Assembly (NCBI GenBank): GCA_024278395.1
Contig: JAJRTG010000201.1
Span: 1-9,375, forward strand
Length of the DNA stretch: 9,375 bases
From: Fidelibacterota bacterium
GTDB lineage: Bacteria > Bipolaricaulota > Bipolaricaulia > UBA7950 > UBA9294
Reading direction: 5' to 3'
Shown here: positions 5,557 to 9,375 of the stretch, in pieces
Layout of the letters: each line of letters begins with the position of its first letter
Position numbering within the stretch: position 1 is the stretch's first letter
The notes under the pieces: generated by a model
The model's input: the letters and a program-made list of their open reading frames with translations, nothing else
What the model was told of the DNA's origin: nothing
Databases searched by the model: none
Translations under genes and position numbers: made by a program

Positions 5557-6800
5557 CAACTCCCGAGGGTAGAGGGAGAGGTCTGCACCGCGGGGACGGT
5601 AAGGGAGTCAAACGGCTCCGGCGGAAGCTGGGTTACGCTGTTCCCTTCCATCTTTCCCACCGGGACCATCTCGATTTCAGCCTGTTCTCCGGAGATCGTG
5701 ACACGGATGTAGTGGAGGAGCTCGGCACGCTTCACCGAACCTGGGATCGGATCAGCGGTGAACCCGCTCAGAGGCGCTCCCCCTCCTCCGGTGACGATGT
5801 AATTAACCCCGTCCTCCACCAGCCGCTCGTAGTTGTGGCAGTGTCCGGAGAAGACCGCCGTCACCCCGTATTCCTTGAATATCGGATGCCACAGGGTACG
5901 AAGACCGGTGTTTCCCGGGGCGTATTCAAGATCGGATGAGAAAAGGGGATGATGGAAGAAGACGAAAATGAACCGCTCCCCGCGCGCCTTGGCCGCAGCC
6001 AGGTCCTCCTTCAGCCATGAGATCTGTTCGCGGTTCAGCCTAAAGCCGTGCGGTAGGGTGAGGATGTTCGTGTCCAGCCCCACCAGGTGAACGGTCCCGT
6101 AGTCGACGCTCCACCATTCCTTACCGTCCTTCCCGCCCCCGGAGGGGAGTGAGAACCCCTCGTAGTATTGGGGGGAGTTCTGCTCATGGTTCCCCAGCAC
6201 CGTGAGGTAAGGGGCATCCGCGGCGAGCGGAGCGACCGCCGGGAAGAACCGTTCATCCCACAGCATCTCCACCCCGCCGGTCTCCACCAGATCACCTGTG
6301 TGCACCACAAACCGCGGGTGATCGGTTTCCATCGCCTTCACCACCAGCGCATGCCGGTCGGGATAGGTACGGGTATCCCCGTATACGGTGAAAACGAAGT
6401 GATCGAGATCGGAAGAGGCGGTCCAGAACCTACCCACATCGCTCTCTCTTGAAGCGAGGCCTACCTTTATATCCACCCGATACGCGTACTCCGTATCGGG
6501 CGAGAGCCCGCTCAGGGGGACGTGATAGACGAAGTCCTCCGTGCCGGAATCGGCGGAGACGGAGACCGCCGAGGAGAACGTGCCCGTCTTCTCGTACTCA
6601 GTCCACGGACCGAAGCGTACAACCCCAGGAAGCGGGCGGTCTAGCTTCCAGCTGACCACCACGGTTGTCGTCGGGTCATCTTCGATCCCCAAATACGGGC
6701 TGCGCACGAAGACCGGCGGCGCCGGTTGATGCAGCCCGATCCCGATGAAAAGCAGAAGGATAACCGCACCGATCCCGATCCAATACCGCCATGCGTGCAT
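5556..6800 (-). CDS. Secreted calcineurin-like metallophosphoesterase (PAP-like, with N-terminal Fn3-type domain)
   Basis: A 414-residue protein. A hydrophobic segment at about 6-23 acts as signal peptide or anchor; there is no lipobox cysteine. Residues about 28-127 form a purple-acid-phosphatase-N/fibronectin-like beta domain (SPYLG... TTTVVVSWKLDRP... LSGLSPDTEYAYRV). Residues about 134-385 are the phosphoesterase domain with the full metal-ligand set: GD at 141-142, HTGD at 167-170, GNHE at 203-206, HHP at 283-285 and GHCH at 319-322. The tyrosine that gives purple acid phosphatases their colour (GDxxY) is replaced by E173, so this is PAP-like rather than a true PAP. It probably hydrolyses phosphomono- or diesters outside the inner membrane; the substrate is unknown. 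It lies 13 bases after the permease gene with a strong GGAGGGG SD, so it is in the transporter operon. Confidence 0.92.
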   Translation of the reverse strand: MHAWRYWIGIGAVILLLFIGIGLHQPAPPVFVRSPYLGIEDDPTTTVVVSWKLDRPLPGVVRFGPWTEYEKTGTFSSAVSVSADSGTEDFVYHVPLSGLSPDTEYAYRVDIKVGLASRESDVGRFWTASSDLDHFVFTVYGDTRTYPDRHALVVKAMETDHPRFVVHTGDLVETGGVEMLWDERFFPAVAPLAADAPYLTVLGNHEQNSPQYYEGFSLPSGGGKDGKEWWSVDYGTVHLVGLDTNILTLPHGFRLNREQISWLKEDLAAAKARGERFIFVFFHHPLFSSDLEYAPGNTGLRTLWHPIFKEYGVTAVFSGHCHNYERLVEDGVNYIVTGGGGAPLSGFTADPIPGSVKRAELLHYIRVTISGEQAEIEMVPVGKMEGNSVTQLPPEPFDSLTVPAVQTSPSTLGS

Positions 6801-6813
6801 ACTCCCCTCCTCG

Positions 6814-7746
6814 CTACTGGTAGAACACCCACCTCTTGCTCAGCCGCATCTGGATCAAGGTGATGATGAAGATGATGACGAACAGGATGTTGGCCACCGC
6901 CGCCCCTCTTCCAAGCTGCCATTGCCCCCAGGCCGTGTTGTAGAAGTAGACCATCACCGTCATTGCGGCGTGAAGCGGCCCACCCCCCGGTCCGGACCAG
7001 AGGATGAAGATCTCCTGGAAGACCTTAAACGCTCCGATGATCGATATGATGAACACAAAGAACGTCGTCGGGGAAAGCAGGGGGAGGGTGATGTACCGAA
7101 AGCGCGCCCACCCGGTCGCCCCATCGACCTCCGCCGCCTCGTAGTAGGTCTTGTCTATCCCCTGCAGCCCGGCGAGGAATATCACGATATCGAACCCGAG
7201 GAAGCGCCATATCCCCATGAGGATCACCGCCGGCATGGCGAACTGGGGGGTGTTCAACCAATCGATGAGCCGAATGTGGAAGAGATTGTGCAGGATATAA
7301 TTCAGAAGTCCGTAGTCCCGGTCATAGATCCACAGGAAGACCATCGACGCCGCCACGGTGTTCGTCACGTAGGGAAGGAAGAACGCGGTGCGGAAGAAAG
7401 AGCGTCCCCTGATCTTCGAGTTGAGGAGCACTGCGATGAGCATAGCCAGCGTCATCGTAGGGATGACGCTTCCAAGCACATAGTAGACCGTATGCCACAG
7501 TGAGAGCCAGAACAGATCGTCGTGGAATATCCTGATGTAGTTCTCCCACCCGATGAATTCCGGATTCCGTATCTTCCAACGATAAAAACTAATCCAGAAA
7601 GCTTGAATAAATGGGTAAAAAGTAAAAGTACCCAATATGACGATCGCCGGCAGCAGATAGAGGTAGGCCTGTGCGGTGTCGCGCCAGAACCGCACATTGC
7701 GGTATCGATCCGGATCTATCGTGGGCAACAGCTTCCTTTTCATCAT
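6814..7746 (-). CDS. Sugar-type ABC transporter permease, MalF/UgpA-like
   Basis: A 310-residue inner-membrane permease with six predicted segments (about 28-50, 84-108, 118-141, 168-195, 226-248, 282-301). The cytoplasmic EAA loop, YYEAAEVDGATGWARFRYIT then LPLLSP, spans residues about 201-225 and docks the ATPase. The wording (YLYLLPAIVIL, FIGWENYIRIF, FFLPYVTNTVAASMVFLWIY, GGPLHAAMTVMVYFYNTAW) is that of CUT1-family MalF/UgpA/LacF permeases (COG1175), which import oligosaccharides, glycerol-3-phosphate and similar solutes. It follows the binding-protein gene by 41 bases holding a strong hairpin. Start: tandem ATGs at 7746 and 7743 have no well-placed SD; a TTG at 7728 has AGGA five bases upstream and is an alternative. 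Residues 36-59 use AT-rich codons unlike the rest of the gene. Confidence 0.94.
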   Translation of the reverse strand: MMKRKLLPTIDPDRYRNVRFWRDTAQAYLYLLPAIVILGTFTFYPFIQAFWISFYRWKIRNPEFIGWENYIRIFHDDLFWLSLWHTVYYVLGSVIPTMTLAMLIAVLLNSKIRGRSFFRTAFFLPYVTNTVAASMVFLWIYDRDYGLLNYILHNLFHIRLIDWLNTPQFAMPAVILMGIWRFLGFDIVIFLAGLQGIDKTYYEAAEVDGATGWARFRYITLPLLSPTTFFVFIISIIGAFKVFQEIFILWSGPGGGPLHAAMTVMVYFYNTAWGQWQLGRGAAVANILFVIIFIITLIQMRLSKRWVFYQ

Positions 7747-7755
7747 TTAAGTAGA

Positions 7756-7779
7756 GGGGGAGGAGCTTTCTCCTCCCCC
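7756..7779 (-). promoter_or_regulatory. Perfect GC-rich hairpin between binding-protein and permease genes
   Basis: On the minus strand GGGGGAGGAG, loop AAAG, CTCCTCCCCC: a perfect 10-base stem with a 4-base loop, 9 bases before the permease ATG and 8 bases after the binding-protein stop. There is no U-tract after it (UCUACUUAA), so full termination is unlikely. The 5' arm contains the only strong SD-like sequence (GGAGGAG) near the permease start, and the stem hides it. In ABC importer operons such hairpins commonly protect the binding-protein mRNA and lower permease expression; the same role is inferred here. Confidence 0.65.
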
Positions 7780-7787
7780 CGCTTAGC

Positions 7788-9023
7788 TCACTCTCCCAGA
7801 TACTCCGTGTCGATTTGCTTCGCCGCCGCGTCCAAGGCCTCCTTGGGGGTCGCCTTACCGAGCATCACCTGCTCGAGAGCGGTCGCGATCGACTGGCGGA
7901 TGTTGTACATGTTCGGATGGTGCGGGTAGACGAAACCGATAAGGGCCATCTTCCCGCTAGCCTCCGCCTCCGGATGCTTGGCAATGAAGTTCTTCCACTC
8001 CTCGGAGGCAACCGCGGACTTGCGGACCGGCAGGTATCCGGTCTCCTCGGCCCACTGCAGCGTCGCCTCCTTGGAGATGAGGAACTTCGCGAACTCGACG
8101 GCCGCTTCCCGCTGCGCCTGCGTGGTCCCGAGCTGGAACACGCCGACGTTCGTCCCCTGGATTATGCCGTCTCCGTTCTTCGGTCCCACCGGAAGGGGAG
8201 CGGTCATCCAGCCGTGTTTCCCTTCGCTCGCCTTGGCCACGTACGGAGTCCCGGCGGAGGAACCGATGTACATCGCCACCTTCCCATCCCCGAACGGACC
8301 GGAGAGGTAGCTCGTCTGATACAGGCTGTACTGCTTCAGCTTGAGGAGGTACTCCATCGCCTGAATCCCCTCCGGGGAGTTGATCAGGCACTTGGTCATG
8401 TCGTCGTTCAGAATCCTTCCACCGGCCTGATGGAAGAAGTTGATGAAGAACTCGGTGTACGGCCGGATCCCGAACCCGTACTGATCGGGAGTCCCGTCAC
8501 CGTCCTTGTCCACGGTGAGATCCTTCGCCATCTGGAGGAGCTCATCCCAGGTCTTGGGAGGGGTGGGGACAAGATCGGTGTTGTAGAACAGGACCATCGC
8601 CGATTTGTTGAACGGAACGGTCATCAGGACCTTCTGACCGTTGACCACGTAGGTGTTCGAATCGAGGAACGCCTGCGGGATGTCGTCGATCACATCCTGC
8701 GGAATATCCGGCCCGAGCGGGAGCAGCGCATCCGCCTCGATAAACTTCATCGTCCAATCCTCGTACATCTGCGCCATCACCGGTGGGGTGCCGGCGGCCA
8801 CTGCGGACAACAGCTTCTGACTCAGATCACCGTAGCGCCCCTGATAGACGAGCGTGATCTTGATATCCGGATGGGTCTGCATGAACTCGTCGGCGAGCGC
8901 CTGCAGGGTCGGCTGATGTCCGCTCGACATCGCATGCCAGAACGTCACTTCCACCTGTCCTGCAAAACCGGCTACAGTCAGCAGCGTAAGCGCAATCAAG
9001 AACACCAAACTTTTCCTGAGCAC
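7788..9023 (-). CDS. ABC transporter extracellular solute-binding protein, UgpB/MalE-like
   Basis: A 411-residue periplasmic binding protein of the COG1653 (CUT1) type that captures the substrate for the two flanking permeases. Residues 1-21 are a signal peptide ending GFA before GQVEVTFWHAM, the usual mature N-terminus of this family. There is no cysteine, so it is a soluble periplasmic protein, not a lipoprotein. Landmarks: DEFMQTHPDIKITLVYQGRYGDL, the VPFNKSAMVLFYNTDL hinge block at about 137-151, a DKDGDGTPDQYGFG calcium-loop-like turn at 172-185 seen in many relatives, and the C-terminal AVEFAKFLISKEATLQWAEETGYLPVRKSA. Several aromatic residues (W29, W90, Y147) suit a polyol or sugar-like ligand, but the substrate cannot be assigned. 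The start is GTG at 9023 with a near-perfect GGAGGTGAT SD upstream; it lies 83 bases after the upstream permease gene. Confidence 0.94.
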   Translation of the reverse strand: MLRKSLVFLIALTLLTVAGFAGQVEVTFWHAMSSGHQPTLQALADEFMQTHPDIKITLVYQGRYGDLSQKLLSAVAAGTPPVMAQMYEDWTMKFIEADALLPLGPDIPQDVIDDIPQAFLDSNTYVVNGQKVLMTVPFNKSAMVLFYNTDLVPTPPKTWDELLQMAKDLTVDKDGDGTPDQYGFGIRPYTEFFINFFHQAGGRILNDDMTKCLINSPEGIQAMEYLLKLKQYSLYQTSYLSGPFGDGKVAMYIGSSAGTPYVAKASEGKHGWMTAPLPVGPKNGDGIIQGTNVGVFQLGTTQAQREAAVEFAKFLISKEATLQWAEETGYLPVRKSAVASEEWKNFIAKHPEAEASGKMALIGFVYPHHPNMYNIRQSIATALEQVMLGKATPKEALDAAAKQIDTEYLGE

Positions 9024-9028
9024 GAAAA

Positions 9029-9037
9029 ATCACCTCC
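9029..9037 (-). promoter_or_regulatory. Near-perfect Shine-Dalgarno site of the binding-protein gene
   Basis: On the minus strand GGAGGTGAT stands just before the GTG start, complementary over nine bases to the usual 16S rRNA 3' end (ATCACCTCC). It decides the GTG start and predicts very strong translation, fitting a binding protein needed in excess over its permeases. Confidence 0.75.
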
Positions 9038-9106
9038 GTAGGATCTTTGCCTTCTTGGGGTTTCCTCTCGTTGCCTCCTTTCCTTCTTCTCACCACCTCC
9101 TTTTGT

Positions 9107-9375
9107 CTATTGCTTCAGGCCGCTTCGGGCTATCCCTTGTATGAACTGCTTCTGCGCCAGGAAGAACAGGATCAGGATCGGCAGCATCGCCATGAACGAG
9201 GCACTCATCAAAAGCTCGTAATCGGTCCCCACATCCGAGCGGAAGAAGGAAAGACCAACCGGCACGGTGCGCATCTTCGGGCTGTTGGTCATGATCAACA
9301 CCCACAGGAACGCGTTCCAGCTTCCGATGAACTTGAACAATCCCACGCTGACGATCCCCGGTTTGGAGAGCGGGA
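9107..9375 (-). CDS. Sugar-type ABC transporter permease, MalG/UgpE-like (5' part outside the window)
   Basis: The frame is open to the window edge and gives the last 88 complete codons, ending at TAG 9107-9109. Visible are the family's PLSKPGI turn just after the EAA loop, then FKFIGSWNAFLWVLIMTNSP, the conserved post-loop helix of MalG/UgpE permeases (COG0395). PVGLSFFRSDVGTDYELLM and a last membrane helix ASFMAMLPILILFFLAQKQF follow, then the classic C-terminus IQGIARSGLKQ (family QGI-x-x-G-x-K). No internal start should be used; the gene begins beyond 9375. It partners with the MalF-like permease as the second half of the membrane channel. It lies upstream of the binding-protein gene, an uncommon order. 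Translation ends at a stop immediately followed by another SD-like AAAAGGAGGTG. Confidence 0.93.
   Translation of the reverse strand, partial: PLSKPGIVSVGLFKFIGSWNAFLWVLIMTNSPKMRTVPVGLSFFRSDVGTDYELLMSASFMAMLPILILFFLAQKQFIQGIARSGLKQ

Noticed and set aside
7815..9041. Long plus-strand open frame of 408 codons opposite the binding-protein gene
   Set aside because: Its product is rich in Arg, His, Leu and Gly with no domain pattern, and the opposite strand encodes a clear binding protein with signal peptide and SD. Long antisense frames are common in GC-rich genes.
8827..9096. Minus-strand 89-codon frame starting at tandem GTG after a good SD
   Set aside because: It overlaps the start of the binding-protein gene in another frame and its product looks like frame-shifted signal peptide sequence. 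The extra SD is reported as an oddity instead.
1..9375. CRISPR arrays, insertion sequences, integrase sites or phage genes
   Set aside because: No regularly spaced repeats, no transposase or integrase frame and no terminal inverted repeats were seen; the tRNA has no downstream copy of its 3' end that would suggest an attachment site.

Overview
The window reads as chromosomal DNA from a GC-rich bacterium. Codon third positions are strongly G/C, and GTG starts and Shine-Dalgarno (SD) sites are used. The translation initiation factor IF-2 is short and resembles those of deep-branching thermophilic lineages (Thermotogae-like wording in the G domain). The solute-binding protein and both phosphoesterase paralogues have signal sequences without a lipobox cysteine, which suits a diderm cell with a periplasm. 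A candidate phylum such as Bipolaricaulota (Acetothermia) would fit, but this is a guess from general character, not a demonstrated assignment.

The window splits into two convergent halves. The plus-strand half (1-4305) is a translation/housekeeping cluster. It holds the tail of an unrecognised gene, a small TPR protein with a C-terminal membrane anchor, then infB, ylxP (DUF503) and rbfA in the classic bacterial order. These are followed by a polytopic membrane protein, a YjjX/DUF84-type inosine/xanthosine triphosphatase and a complete tRNA-Pro(GGG) gene with encoded CCA. A good sigma-70-like promoter lies just before infB and another just before the tRNA. From ylxP to yjjX the genes overlap by 4-20 bases and look translationally coupled.

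The minus-strand half (9375 down to 4331) is a carbohydrate-type (CUT1/UgpABE-like) ABC importer joined to two secreted calcineurin-like phosphoesterases. In transcription order it has the 3' end of a MalG/UgpE-type permease, a solute-binding protein, a MalF/UgpA-type permease, an apparently active metallophosphoesterase and a tandem paralogue. The paralogue keeps the fold-level landmarks but has lost nearly all of its metal ligands. The order permease-binding protein-permease is not the usual one, and no ATPase lies inside the window. A reasonable reading is uptake of a phosphorylated or phosphate-released organic substrate, with the phosphoesterase working outside the inner membrane; the substrate cannot be read from sequence alone.

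The most interesting items are the catalytically degenerate phosphoesterase beside its intact sister, a perfect GC-rich hairpin that buries a strong SD-like sequence between the binding protein and the downstream permease, and a sharp AT-rich, different-codon patch inside that permease. No stretch over 300 bases lacks a gene; the largest gaps are about 80 bases (542-618 and 9024-9106).
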